Assembly (NCBI GenBank): GCA_916700875.1
Contig: CAKAKS010000066.1
Location: 19,769,490 to 19,833,489, forward strand
DNA length: 64,000 nucleotides
Direction of reading: 5' to 3'
Source of the DNA: Sebastes aleutianus
Taxonomy: Eukaryota > Chordata > Actinopteri > Perciformes > Sebastidae
A program made the translations under genes and the position numbers. The notes under the pieces were generated by a model, which was not told where the DNA came from, did not search any database, and was given only the letters and a program-made list of their open reading frames with translations. Numbering within the stretch: the first letter of the stretch is position 1; each line of letters starts with the position of its first letter. This document shows positions 35,601 through 45,333 of this stretch, one piece after another.

Positions 35601-38600
35601 AGCCAGTTCTTCTTGGTGTTGGGGTCAATCTGGAAGACGTGGGCCCTCGTGCTGTAGATGGGCTGCTCCCTGAAGGGGACGAAGAAGAAGTGGTGAACCT
35701 CTTTGTGCCGCAACACCAACGTCTCACCGAGCGGAACACCAGCACCGCAACTCCTATTGCCCACGGGGGAGTCAGATCGCCCTGGCAACCGAATTACCAA
35801 CTCGCCATCCTCCATAGTTACACCATAGAAAGAGAGGCTGTCAAAGGACTACTACATAACACTTATTGTCTTGTGGATAACAAGAAAACTGAGCCGTCAA
35901 ACTACAGCAGAGTTCCCGCGTACACCTTGAGTCTAAACTTCCTGTCATACATTATCGCCCCACTTGTAAACCTATACACTAAATGCATGTAACTATACAA
36001 CAGAAACGCTCCCTGTCTTTCAATCTGTGTAAGCCAGCGCCGTCTCTCTCTGCTCTGATATGGAAATGCCTGCAGCACTGAGCGAGGGTCACACGGGGAG
36101 CACAGAAGGGGAAAGGAGAGGGTTTAAGGCTAAATATAGACAGTAGGCCACGGTTAACTAGCAAAGACACACCCCACAGAGCTGCAGTTTCCACACAGAC
36201 ACACATAATGCATGTTCATACATAAACATGCATACACTATGACAGAAAATCATAAATCTGTATTTATGTCTGATGTGGATTTGTGCCTCTGTAGCTTAGA
36301 TCAGTAGATGATCAAAAGTCCATGATGGGCTCAGTTTAAGATGACTTAATTCCTTATTGACCCCTGTATGACACTAAAATCATAGTTAGGATTCACCCTG
36401 TATTAATGTTGGGGACTATAAGGGTCATCTTTGTTTTTTGACCATCAAATCATCTGTCACTCATGCGCCACTTTCACCCTTCGTCCATTTATCCCTCACT
36501 CCTCGGTTTGCTCTTACCATGCCCTCATATATTCCAGCATTGTTGGGGCTTCTTGGGTAATATCTACAGTCAGTACACACACACTCAAAGCGCAGGGTGC
36601 AGAGGGAGATATTCTGGGCTGGCAGTGCTGGCAGAGCAGGAGATAGAGAAGTGCTTACACTGCACTGAGGGGGTGATGGGGGACATCAAAGGCTTGCTGT
36701 ATAAATGAATATTAAAATTCAGCAGCAGCACCCCTCCTGTGTGTGATTAGCCAAGACTGGGAAAGAAAGAAAAACATGGAGACAGGGAGAGAGAGAGGGA
36801 AGTTAGACAGGAAGAGAAAAGAGTATGATGGGGAATGTGGAGAGTACGGGGAAGTCAGAGAGTGAATCTGGGATGATTAATGCTGCTTCACAAAGCTGCT
36901 TGTGGAGTGCTGTGCGCGAATTATCATAATCATCGACAGCAGTGTAAGTGGCGGAACTGTGAGTCATTTCAACTCTCCCAGCACACATCACACAACGACG
37001 GCCTGTCCGTATGATCCTCGCAATAGCCGCTTGGCAACTGGCGTCGTTTTTTCATTGCATAATTTGATGGAGCTGTGGCAGAGTTTTGTGCTTCTTGTTG
37101 CTTGATTGTGCTTCTAACAAACACAGCAACATTCTTGTGCTTTGATTTTTATATGAACGCCTGTGCCAAAGAGTTTTGTTCCAAAACGACACCCACCAGT
37201 TGTTAAAAAAAAAGCAATACTTCTCCTACAAGCGAACTTTAAAAGACAGCACAATAAATGATGGAACGGGATTCAAGTTGAATGCTGCTTTCTTACAAAA
37301 TATATCTAAATTCTACATACATTTTCCTTCCTCAAAGGCATTCATATCCATAACACAAAAGGCATTAGGCTCAACATACATGCTTCTACATAGTGATTCT
37401 GCTCTGAGCCAGTAGCCTGTCAGGGTCACTAGTTGATTGAATGGAGGTCAATTCAGAATGCGTTGATCCTCTACTAGTGATGAACTCCGGCAGTAGCATG
37501 AAGACTGCATGACACCTACACAGATTTAGCAACAGATACACAACAAAAGCAGCAGGGAAAGCCTTAAGATGCTGTCCATCTTCCATCAGTGCATAGAAGA
37601 AGTACAGAGTGTGAATGTGAGAACAAAAGCTGGACACCCCACTGTATGAGGGGGAACATGCATGGTCATCGAGGGGGGTAATTTCAGTGGGATGCGAATG
37701 AGTGGTGAGGGAGAAAGTGTGGAGGAGAAAGGAAAAACACAATGAGGAGAAGGAGGAGGTGTTTAGCATGCAGAGTGTACTGCGTGACACAAGGGCAGGT
37801 GATGGAACGTGAATGTTAAAACAGAGAGAGAAGGCAGGCAGAATGAGAGAGGGAGGGCGAGTGATGAAGTGAGAGAAGAAGGGAGGGATGAGGAGAACGT
37901 GGAGGAGGTGATGAATGTAGGAGAGGAGAGTGCGCTGAAAAGAAGATGAAGGAAGTGGGAAGCTCTAAACTGCTGCACAGTGTGGTATAAACAATTACAT
38001 GAACTATGGCTGCTCTGAACTTTCAGGAACCCAATAAGAGTTTTTAAGGGGAAATCATGGTAAAGTGTCAAATAGCTGCACGATTAAGTTGTGTGCATGA
38101 GACACTTTTGCTAGTTTTGATTTTAGGTTTTGATATATATCTGTCTCCGCCCCAGTACAATGGAGTACAACCTTAGTATGAAACCAATAGTACGCGAGTT
38201 GCATACTATTTCCAGAGAATTGTTACAGTATGCAACGCTGGACACTACGGCAGCATAAATATCCCACAATGCAATGTGGTTGGCACGGCAACGTTCTTAA
38301 GAGACGTTGACGGATGGCTCTGTAACATCAATTCATTCAATTTATGTGTAAGTTTAAGATTTCACTTTGCTGGTCATAATATATTTTTTAAATCAGTTCA
38401 GACTTTGATTCTCATAAATCATCGTTTTGGTCACATATGGTTGGCACAGGCTACCGCTGTTACCAACCGGCAAGGAGGCTCTGAGGAAGTGACGACGTAA
38501 ATTACTGCTTCTTACGGCGTCAGAAAAGATACATACTACTGTTTATTCACACAATAGTATGTTGAATGATAGTACACATTTCGGGTATGTAGTGCATAGT

Positions 38601-40997
38601 ATGTGATTTCGGACGCAGTCAATATCCCTGATAGTCTTGATAATTCAAATGTGAAGAGTTTTTGTTTGAACAATTTTCTATTAAAGAAGTAGTCCCTACC
38701 AAAACGGTTCACAGTGATGTTTCTGGATTTTGTGGACCACAATTTAAAATAAAAGAAAATGGTGTAAAAGATGTGAACTATAATCTGAAACAAAAACTTT
38801 CCGCATGGCTAGATACCACTGTTGGGTGAACCGACCCTTCAAAATACGATAAACTATGGCACACATCTCAACTCTACACATGTTAACATATAGGTATTGA
38901 TCGGTGAACAACAGTGTACCAATGCCTACAGGGCATTTCACATGAACACACACACACACAGACACACATAGACACACACAGACACACACGCACACACATC
39001 TGCAGTTCCAGGAGTGGCAACAGGTGTTGCCTATAGTGCCTCTTGAGCTTCAGGGGTTTGATGCACAGATGTGAACACTCAGTCTTCGAGTCACAGTGTG
39101 TAACCAAACAGCGTATACGCACACACACACACGTCATTTCATTCCACAAAAGGTTGCATTTTATTTTCTACTTCAGTGTGTCCCCTTTAACTATACAGCT
39201 GCCCCTCTTTCTGCAAATACTGACAGTGAAACAGAAGCAGAGTGAAACGGTCCATCTCAGGAGATCTCACTTTCCCTTGCCACATCCACCTCCACCCCGC
39301 CTCTCTCCAGAAGTTGTCCTTGTTTCCAGAGTTCTTCATTAATTCAACATGGTAGAGCTTGAAGGCAAGTAGATCTTATTTAAGGTAGAGAGGGGTCATT
39401 AATGAGAGAGCTCCCTGTTGCTCTATCTACTGGGAGCGGCTTCGATGACCTGAGATGTAACTGTGAACACACACTCGCTCTCTCTCTCTCACACACACCC
39501 ACACAAACAAGCAAAGACAAAAACAGGGAGAGAAACCAAGTCCGTCTGTGCATTAATTGTATTAGCCCGAGGAAGTGAGAGCGCACCAGAGAGTGTCTTG
39601 ATAGGCATCTCCAGTTCTCGTTCAACACTAATGCTCTCCTCTGTGCCATTACCATTAGAGCTGTAAGTGGCTTGGTATTCAGCCACAAGTCCGGAAGTGA
39701 AATACGACTCTATCTGTCCGTGCCATTACTGCCAGACAGGCAGAGCCAGACAACAGATCTGCACCTATGCACCTTTTCATCTCACCTGCACCTGCACATA
39801 TTCACACCTTAATGCACACACACTGTATGCAGCATATAGCGCTTTGAATCACCGTTTACGATTTATTCCACTGTGGATCAATTGAGTCATTGAGTCGGTT
39901 GCATAACAGTAACTTAGTCACCAGTATGAGCAGAGCCCAGTGGAGAGCTGAAGCTGAGTGGGAGACTGCTGAATGATGGGCTGCCCACACTGTAGGAGGG
40001 CAGAGTGGGAGCCTGGGAAGCCTCCAGTGTATTGTAAATAGTTAATGCAGGAGTTTTGGCTGATGCCTTGAAATCGCACCATGCCTGTGCCATATTGTTA
40101 ACCTCCTGCTGTGCAATTAATCACAATGAACTGCAGGAGACAGCTGTTAATGAACGACAGGCTTGGTGGGGGGAAATGGACCGCTGAGCTCAGGGTTAGG
40201 GGACATGCAAATGAGCAGCGTTGCGCACTAGGCGGATACTTTACTGATGGGTGCCTGTTGTTGAGGATGTGTAAGGTAGCGGTCACTGTGCTGCCATAGA
40301 GACAGGAAGCCACTTTCTGTCACCAGAGCCTTGTGCAGCATTGGTAGCTACTGACATTCTCCTGTTTCTGACATTATACTGCTCCCAAACCTGCTCTAGA
40401 CCCGGAACAGGATGTACAGTACATCAGACCACAGATTTTGGAGAATATTTGAGAAGAAAAGCTGTTGTTACACATGCCTTCTTTCAGAATTACATAACTG
40501 TCTATAATGTAGGTGGGGAGAAAACAGCAGAACAGAGAGACCTAGAAAAAACTGCATATTTATTCTCTCATTGTTCTAGTGCAATAACAGGGAATTTAAG
40601 CACAAGAACATCTACTCACACTTTGGGAATCATTGCAGACTAACCCACTATTTTGATCCTAAAAGTTTGATGATGGGGGCCACTTCTGCACCAGCATTTG
40701 TGTGTGTGCCAGCATGTTGGGCCTATAAAGGGTATTTCTATTTTACCAAACAGAGCATATTCAGAGGGGGAAATGGGAATAAGTTCATTATATCTCTCAA
40801 AATGTGTGTTGTTTTTAGTGTGCAGCACAGCAAGGCCGTGAGAAGATCACCACTCATCCATCCACACCTCAGACAGCCTATAAACCTGAGCTATCCACCA
40901 TCAAGTTTATTGGACGTCATATATAAGACGGAGAGGTACATTTTTACGCATACACCGGTGTGGTGTCCATGGATGGGGAAGTTCATACCCTCTGATG

Positions 40998-41031
<34 letters not shown>

Positions 41032-41094
41032 TGATGATGATGTGAATACAGAAAAGGAGTGAACTCAGTGGGGTAATAATCACACTTACCCCAT
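20979..41094 (-). CDS. homer1: Homer scaffold protein 1 (long form), 9 coding exons
   Basis: Homer1 links group I mGluRs, IP3 and ryanodine receptors and Shank at the postsynaptic density. Its EVH1 domain binds PPxxF ligands and its coiled coil tetramerises. Coding exons in order: 41094-41090, 35669-35513, 33081-32950, 30721-30629, 27420-27272, 21984-21828, 21571-21461, 21371-21291, 21170-20979. They sum to 358 codons plus TAG, close to mammalian Homer1b (354). All introns are GT..AG and in frame. The EVH1 domain (1 to about 112) keeps the ligand-groove residues F14, W24, G89 and F90. KHWEAELEALKGNNAKLTAA opens the coiled-coil part, which ends IFELTELRDTLARLIEEAS. homer2 and homer3 are paralogues; the exon 4-6 sequence and the jmy neighbour favour homer1. 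Confidence 0.97.
21291..21371 (-). CDS. homer1: homer1 coding exon 8
   Basis: Residues 269-295, EMEKLKEELENMNDLMEQK to QKLE. Coiled coil. Acceptor CTCCAG, donor GAG|GTGAGT. Confidence 0.95.
21461..21571 (-). CDS. homer1: homer1 coding exon 7
   Basis: Residues 232-268, VTELECQSNQTPVIKSQ to TLRDKEE. Coiled coil. Acceptor TTCTAG, donor GAG|GTGGGT. Confidence 0.95.
21828..21984 (-). CDS. homer1: homer1 coding exon 6
   Basis: Residues 179-231, starting with the split Ser codon, then PAMTKHWEAELEALKGN and AYQEEAERLHKR. Nearly identical to the mammalian coiled-coil start. Acceptor TCTGCAG, donor CGG|GTGAGG. Confidence 0.97.
22280..22575 (+). repeat. Degenerate minisatellite in homer1 intron 5
   Basis: About 300 bp of head-to-tail variants of GTCTCTTTGTGGTCATTTT and TCTCTTAGTGGATGTTTTCA, alternating in a roughly 24-48 bp period. 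Related repeats are common in fish introns. It opens frames on both strands that are not genes. Confidence 0.85.
22654..22773 (+). repeat. (CATC)n/(CAGC)n tetranucleotide microsatellite
   Basis: CATC units flank a block of about eight CAGC units, followed by about 22 more CATC units. It translates as SIHP and WMDG repeats in spurious frames. It lies in homer1 intron 5. Confidence 0.95.
27199..27271 (-). CDS. homer1: Possible short-isoform (Homer1a-like) tail of homer1
   Basis: If the exon 5 donor is ignored, the frame runs on for 24 residues beginning RYSPHRDVF and stops at TGA 27199-27201. The product would have 202 residues: EVH1 plus linker, no coiled coil. Mammalian Homer1a is made the same way, by reading into this intron, and is a dominant-negative immediate-early product; its tail also starts RY, because the donor GGTAC encodes it. 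A minus-strand AATAAA lies downstream at 26774-26779 beside ATTTA motifs. Use of the isoform is inference. Confidence 0.45.
27272..27420 (-). CDS. homer1: homer1 coding exon 5
   Basis: Residues 130-178 plus two bases, ESPGGELSSPLTPVTPP to EPTQNALAFAH. This is the Ser/Pro-rich linker, and in mammals it is the last shared exon of Homer1a. Acceptor ATGTAG, donor ACAG|GTACAG. The frame stays open past the donor to a TGA at 27199-27201. Confidence 0.95.
27879..28208. mobile_element. Diverged AT-rich MITE in homer1 intron 4 (copy 1)
   Basis: Starts TAGGGCTGCAAC and has ATTAATC-type inner arms, with GATTAATTGACAATGATT inside. The right end is degraded. Same family as 30050-30373 and 33405-33751. 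Confidence 0.65.
29564..30410 (+). mobile_element. Dispersed fish repeat interrupted by another MITE
   Basis: The left part (CAGTGGAAGGTAACTTAGTA, then TTTTTACTCCACTACGTTTA) and the right part (GGTACTTAAGTAAAGG at the end) match a common teleost non-coding repeat. The second MITE (30050-30373) splits it near its right end. Confidence 0.6.
30050..30373. mobile_element. AT-rich MITE with TAGGGCTGCAA inverted ends (copy 2)
   Basis: Begins TAGAGCTGCAA and ends TTGCAGCCCTA, its inverted repeat apart from one base, with long AT-rich arms (TTAATCAATTAG..., ...CGATTAATCGAG) that could fold. Non-autonomous; transposase type not determined. Confidence 0.75.
30629..30721 (-). CDS. homer1: homer1 coding exon 4
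   Basis: Residues 99-129, FAEKFAEYKEAARLAKEKSQ to TSPSQ: the last EVH1 helix and the start of the linker. Acceptor TGTCCAG, donor CAG|GTACGT. Confidence 0.96.
32600..32743. repeat. Paired (GT)n and (CA)n microsatellites, homer1 intron 3
   Basis: (GT)16 at 32600-32631 and (CA)13 at about 32718-32743, complementary and 86 bp apart. Confidence 0.9.
32950..33081 (-). CDS. homer1: homer1 coding exon 3 (EVH1, second part)
   Basis: Residues 55-98, AIINSTISPNMTF to GLGFSTEHHLAK, with G89 and F90. Acceptor CCTGCAG, donor AAG|GTACCA, phase 0. Confidence 0.96.
33405..33751. mobile_element. Diverged AT-rich MITE in homer1 intron 2 (copy 3)
   Basis: Ends TTGCAGCCCTA and shares the middle words CTTCCAGCC, TCAAATGTGAGGATTTGCTG and ACTGAATATC with copy 2. 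The left end is degraded. Confidence 0.65.
35513..35669 (-). CDS. homer1: homer1 coding exon 2 (EVH1, first part)
   Basis: Residues 2-54, EQPIYSTRAHVFQI to RIISLDGTK, carrying F14 and W24 of the EVH1 groove. Acceptor CCTTCAG, donor AAG|GTGAGG. The open frame continues upstream of the acceptor to an ATG at 35815, but that part is intronic and unlike any Homer. Confidence 0.96.
38130..38620. mobile_element. Probable MITE in homer1 intron 1
   Basis: The left side has AGTACAACCTTAGTATG and CGCGAGTTGCATACTA. The right side has AGTATGTTGAATGATAGTAC and ends near GATTTCGGACGCAG. AGTATG words face each other at the two ends, and similar sequences are common in fish genomes. Exact ends are uncertain. 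Confidence 0.45.
41001..41030 (-). repeat. (CTG)10 repeat in homer1 intron 1, near the exon 1 donor
   Basis: Ten perfect CAG units on the plus strand, so CTG in the homer1 transcript, about 60 nt after the exon 1 donor. They are preceded in the transcript by ATC-rich triplets. Confidence 0.95.
41090..41094 (-). CDS. homer1: homer1 coding exon 1 (start codon, five coding bases)
   Basis: On the minus strand, ACAATGGG is followed by the donor GTAAGTG. ATG-GG joined to exon 2 (GGAGCAG) reads M-G-E-Q, the invariant Homer N-terminus. The A at -3 and G at +4 give a good Kozak context. Only five bases of the exon are coding; the rest is 5' UTR. Confidence 0.9.
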
Positions 41095-41600
41095 TGTTAT
41101 GGTAGACATGATGCGATCACTGATGATCCTTTTCACAAGGTAATAAAAACGAAAATCTCTCGGATTTGGCTGATGCTGCTGCGTATGAAGGTCTTCTCTC
41201 TCTACTCGACAGCCTTCAATGTATATCACCGTCGGTGCGTCTGCAGGAATTTGATGATGACAACTGTGTCCATTCCTCTCCTGGTGTCACCGCATGAAAT
41301 CACACACGCATGTCGTTCTGCACATGGCACTAATGCAAATCTGAATTGCTCTCCTCCTCTGGCGTTGAGGGTTTGGTGGTGGTGGTGATGGTGGTGATGG
41401 AGCAGCAGCAGCAGCAGCAGCAGTGGTGCTGTGGGAGATCCAGCGCAGCAGAGTCCAATGGAGATCCGACAGGCGTCCTGCTGTTGTCGTGTGAATTACA
41501 GATCCTCGCTGGAAGGGTGGAGAAGCCCTGCTGCCTGAACAGAGAAAGACAACCCTCATTTAGCCACTAGATAACGCACAGCATCACACTGTCCACCCGC

Positions 41601-41642
<42 letters not shown>

Positions 41643-41700
41643 TATAGGCTCACAGGCTACACCCCCACTCTCCACAGCTATTTCACACTCAGTATTACCA
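41095..41700 (-). promoter_or_regulatory. homer1: homer1 5' UTR and probable promoter
   Basis: The sequence upstream of the homer1 ATG has trinucleotide repeats, local GC-rich pockets and an upstream open frame (41559-41287, 90 codons) that ends 193 nt before the main ATG. A perfect (GA)17 tract on the homer1 strand (41602-41635) lies just upstream. No TATA box stands out. The transcription start is not defined. Confidence 0.4.
41403..41423 (-). repeat. (CTG)7 repeat in the homer1 5' UTR region
   Basis: Seven perfect CAG units on the plus strand (CTG in the transcript), followed in the transcript by a CCACCATCACC-type stretch. About 310 nt before the start codon. Confidence 0.9.
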
Positions 41701-43797
41701 GTGCCTTTCTGTAATAAAGCCCATTTCTGATGCCTCTAAAAAACACTATAACTTGTGCATAATGCAACATCATTTTATACCTTTTTACTGCTGTCCTCAT
41801 CAATGCTGGTGCATGGAGTCGTTTTGCATAGATTAGAATATCCTGCAGTTTCTAGCTTTATTGATCTGATCCACAGACTCCTGTGTGTGCGTGTGTGTGT
41901 GTGTGTGTGTACCCCGCCCCCCCAAAAACCAGCTCCACATCTGCCTGATGCATCCGCTTGCTTCCCTCCTACTCACATCACTGTCGGTATTGAACTGCCT
42001 ACGTCACGACACCGTCCACCGCAGTGACGTCACTCGGTGCTCAAGGGACTGATGCCATTTGATGCTTTATTGTTTTTTTAAGAAGTTTATTGGGGAAGAA
42101 GTGGCCTATACTCACTAAATGCTCAGAGAAAAAATGTTATTCCAAGGCTGTAATTTTATAATTTTTCCTCCCTAGATTTTCTGAATCTGCAAGCAAGATT
42201 CAAGATTCAAGATTCAAGAGTTTTATTTGCCATTTGCACCTAAGTACATTGGAATTCTGAGCAGTTTACACCGAGTCAGCTTTAAGAAAAGAAAAAAAAG
42301 GTAGAAAAGGCACAAAGTAATTACAGTACAAAAGAAGTAGCACATTCAACTTAACACTATAAATAAATAAATTATTAAAATATAAAACGCGCTCAGTCTA
42401 GTCAATATATAAACTAAACTACCCTCTGCATAGGAACGATACCCCCAGAATACAAATATACAGTATATATATGCTCCATGACCATGTTAAAAGAACTTGT
42501 AGCGCTCATAAAAATATTTAAAAAAAGAAATAATTGATATATTTCAGACAATTACACAGTGGAAGGCAGCATATTGCACAGCATTACAGTCCATTCAGTT
42601 CAGGTGTACTGTGTGTCAATAATGGTATGGAGGTGAGGTGTGGGGATTTTGTGTCCCTCTTTAATGTCCTTTGCTATCAGTCTTATTGTAGCTGGGAGGA
42701 AGCTGTTTTGAAAGCATGTAGTGCTCTGTGAGTGGAGATGCTCTCCGGCCTGTGGTGCCTCAGGTTGTGTCCTGATTCCCTCCGACTGAACAGAGAGTGA
42801 GCTGGGTGGTGTCTGTCCCTCAGTATGCTCTGTGCCCTCCTCCTGCATTATTATTGAATTATTATGTCCAGTGAACAGGTCACTGCTCACTTTAATGTAA
42901 CACAATTTAATAATAAATAACCCAGTGCATGCTCCTTGAGTTTTTGGGCTATTGTCGGTCAATAAATAAATTGTCTTTGGCAGCCTGAACAAATGTAATC
43001 TACATTTTGGTTTAAAGTGACTGGATTATGCACCCTTATGAATATATATAGGCCTACATTATAATATAGGCTATGAATTGTACACCAATTGTTATTTCTT
43101 ATATTATTTTATGTCCTTCATATTCTCTTGCCCAGGTCTCTGTGAGCTGTTTTATGATATATTTTTGGTTCTAAGTTCCAAGTCAAACGTTATTTTGGGG
43201 CTACATCTAATTCTGAACCTGAATGGGAGGGATTGACTATTTTAAGGAGTGCAGCAGTCAATTTAAAAATGTTCATATATCATGGCTTAAGTCAGTCATA
43301 TCTAGAATAACCCAGGGCTATAACCAGAGAATCTGAAGACTCATATATGATCCAGTAGCTCAGGTCGTATATGGAGTTGAATGGAAGGATGATGGACACA
43401 GTGGGTCACAGAACGCACTAAGCCTCACTCATTCTCGTGTTAATTGTGTCCAGTGATTGACTGCCACTAATGTCAGTCCTATTGTTTTCTCATCACTCTT
43501 ATCTAATCATTGATGTGCCATAGTGGACCTTTAAAGGGAAAACCCACCCTAAAAGAGAATCCATGCAAGTTATGGTTAAAACATTGGAAAGATCAGTTTA
43601 AATGTGTGGATTTCAACAACTTAGTCCTTCAGCAAACCAGTAGAGACAGACTGACTGTAGTGAAGATGTCATCTAGAAATAAAATCTGAAGCTGCCCCAC
43701 AGACGATGGATAACGGACAACCTGACTGCAGCCATGGTGATTTTACTGGTAGGCTAAGTGTGCTATCTGTCTCACAGCTTTAAGCTCTACATCCAAA
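41701..43797. other. Intergenic DNA upstream of homer1
   Basis: No gene is seen. The segment 42193-42850 looks like a dispersed fish repeat: it opens with a triplicated AAGATTC before AGAGTTTTATTTGCC and later has GGAGGAAGCTGTTTTG and TCCGGCCTGTGGTGCC. A GT run lies at 41886-41910. Confidence 0.5.
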
Positions 43798-43801
43798 TTA
43801 A

Positions 43802-44439
43802 AGTGGCAGTAGGCAGTATATTTTTTGGCATCATTGGGCAAAAATTCCATAATAACCTTTCAGCATATTATAATTCAAGTGTTCTGAGAGATAACTAGAC
43901 TTCTGCTCCTCCTCATGGCTCTGTTTTCAGGCTTCAAAAAATCTATTCGTCATTTCAGAGAGAGAGCGTTCCTATTGGCTGTGCTCCGGTCATGTAACCA
44001 GAACTTGGCGTTCCTTCAACAGATTTCACAAAGGCAGCGGCGTCACAAACGTTCTCATTTTACAGCTAAACAGTACACTACAAGATGATTCTGAAAACAT
44101 TTGAGGAGAGAAATAGGCATTAACGTAACATAATATTGATTCATATTTGATCAGCGCTGCCTAGTTTGACCGTTTGGTCGGAGTTCGAGAGTGATTGACA
44201 GCCAGCTCTCATAGACAGCAGATGGACAGCAGACCTCAGATCAGCTCTGACTGCTTGTTTTTCTCCAGTCTGTGAAATCTTGCAGATGCTGTTGAGCACC
44301 GGAGGACACTGGAGGACACAGAGGCACAAGATTTTTTTCAGGTTACCTGTTTCATGCACTACTATCATAATATAGCGACCGTTTTATAAAAAATAACTTT
44401 TTTTAAATCATATTTGCTCCAATCTCGCCTACTTCAGCT
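43802..44439 (+). mobile_element. Long copy of the TTAA-flanked MITE
   Basis: 638 bp between TTAA at 43798-43801 and 44440-44443. Its ends are AGTGGCAGTAGGC and the reverse complement of AGCTGAAGTAGGC. It aligns with 178-500 at both ends and has about 300 bp of extra interior. No coding capacity. Confidence 0.8.
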
Positions 44440-44774
44440 TTAAACTCATTTGGATATACAGTATCTCAAATAAAATGTTAAAGATACACAGTCCCAGATC
44501 AATTCAAGTCTTGACGTACTGTTTTGTTTTTTAGGATATTAATTTCACTGTCCACTATTATTGATACAGCATAATGTAGCCTAACCTTTGTTTTTGCTCT
44601 CGGGTGGATTTTCCCTTTAACCGTACTCGTACTCGTAAATTTGTGAGCCTGGTTTGATAACTCAGTGCTTATGCCCTTTTCTATCCATAGGAAATCGTTG
44701 GCGGGAGGAGAGAGGAGATGGAGGAGGAGCCCAGTTGGTGTTGAGGCATCATGGCCCATGCCCAGCCAGTTGAG

Positions 44775-44980
44775 GAGTTTTTTTTCTTCTTTTTTTTATA
44801 TATATATATATATATTTCCTTTTTTTCTTTTCTTTTTTTTCCTTTTCCTCATAACAAAATAAAATAAAATGAAATATGGATAAAACAAATTGGAGAGAAA
44901 AATAAATTCAAGAAAGAAAAAATAAATAAATAAAAATAAATAAATAAATAAAATAAAGAAAGAAAGAAAGAAAACTTTTA
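44775..44980. repeat. Poly-pyrimidine, (TA)n, (AAAT)n and (AAAG)n tracts
   Basis: A T-rich block, TATATA at 44799-44814, then AAAT-type repeats at about 44917-44953 and AAAG repeats to 44974. Simple-sequence DNA with no gene. Confidence 0.85.
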
Positions 44981-45095
44981 AAAAAAAGCCAACATAACTG
45001 GGCAAGATCAATATCATGTGACTGTGTGTGTGCGCTTGAGAGGGGTGTTGGTGGCTGGCTGTCAGTCAGTGTGCAAATCAAATTAAGGCAAGATT

Positions 45096-45326
45096 AAAAA
45101 GAATAAGATCGTGCGGCTGGTTAGCTCAGTCGGTAGAGCGAGCGCACATGTATGGCCAAGGCGTTGTCCTAGCAGCGGTGGACCCGGGTTCGAATCCGGC
45201 CTGTGGTCCTTTCCGCATGTCAATTCTCTCTCTCCCCCTTTCAACACTCTATCCACTGTCCTATCAATAAAAATGCTTAAAAATGCCCCCAAAAAATAAC
45301 TTTAAAAAAAAAAAAAGAATAAGATC
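45096..45326 (+). mobile_element. tRNA-derived SINE with 15-bp target duplication
   Basis: The body (45111-45311) starts with a tRNA-like head: an A box (TTAGCTCAGTCGGTAGAGCG) and a perfect B box (GGTTCGAATCC). It ends in CTGTCCTATCAATAAA and an A-rich tail. Perfect 15-bp direct repeats AAAAAGAATAAGATC (45096-45110 and 45312-45326) flank it. It cannot be a tRNA gene because no acceptor stem closes. The intact duplications suggest a recent insertion. Confidence 0.9.
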
Positions 45327-45333
45327 AAATTAA

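Noticed and set aside
35670..35815. Extension of homer1 exon 2 to an ATG at 35815
   Set aside because: A clean acceptor at 35670 and the ATGGG mini-exon at 41090-41094 restore the invariant MGEQ start; the extension resembles no Homer.
45111..45205. tRNA gene at the SINE head
   Set aside because: Both polymerase III boxes are present but no acceptor stem closes, and it is fused to a SINE body with a tail and target duplications.
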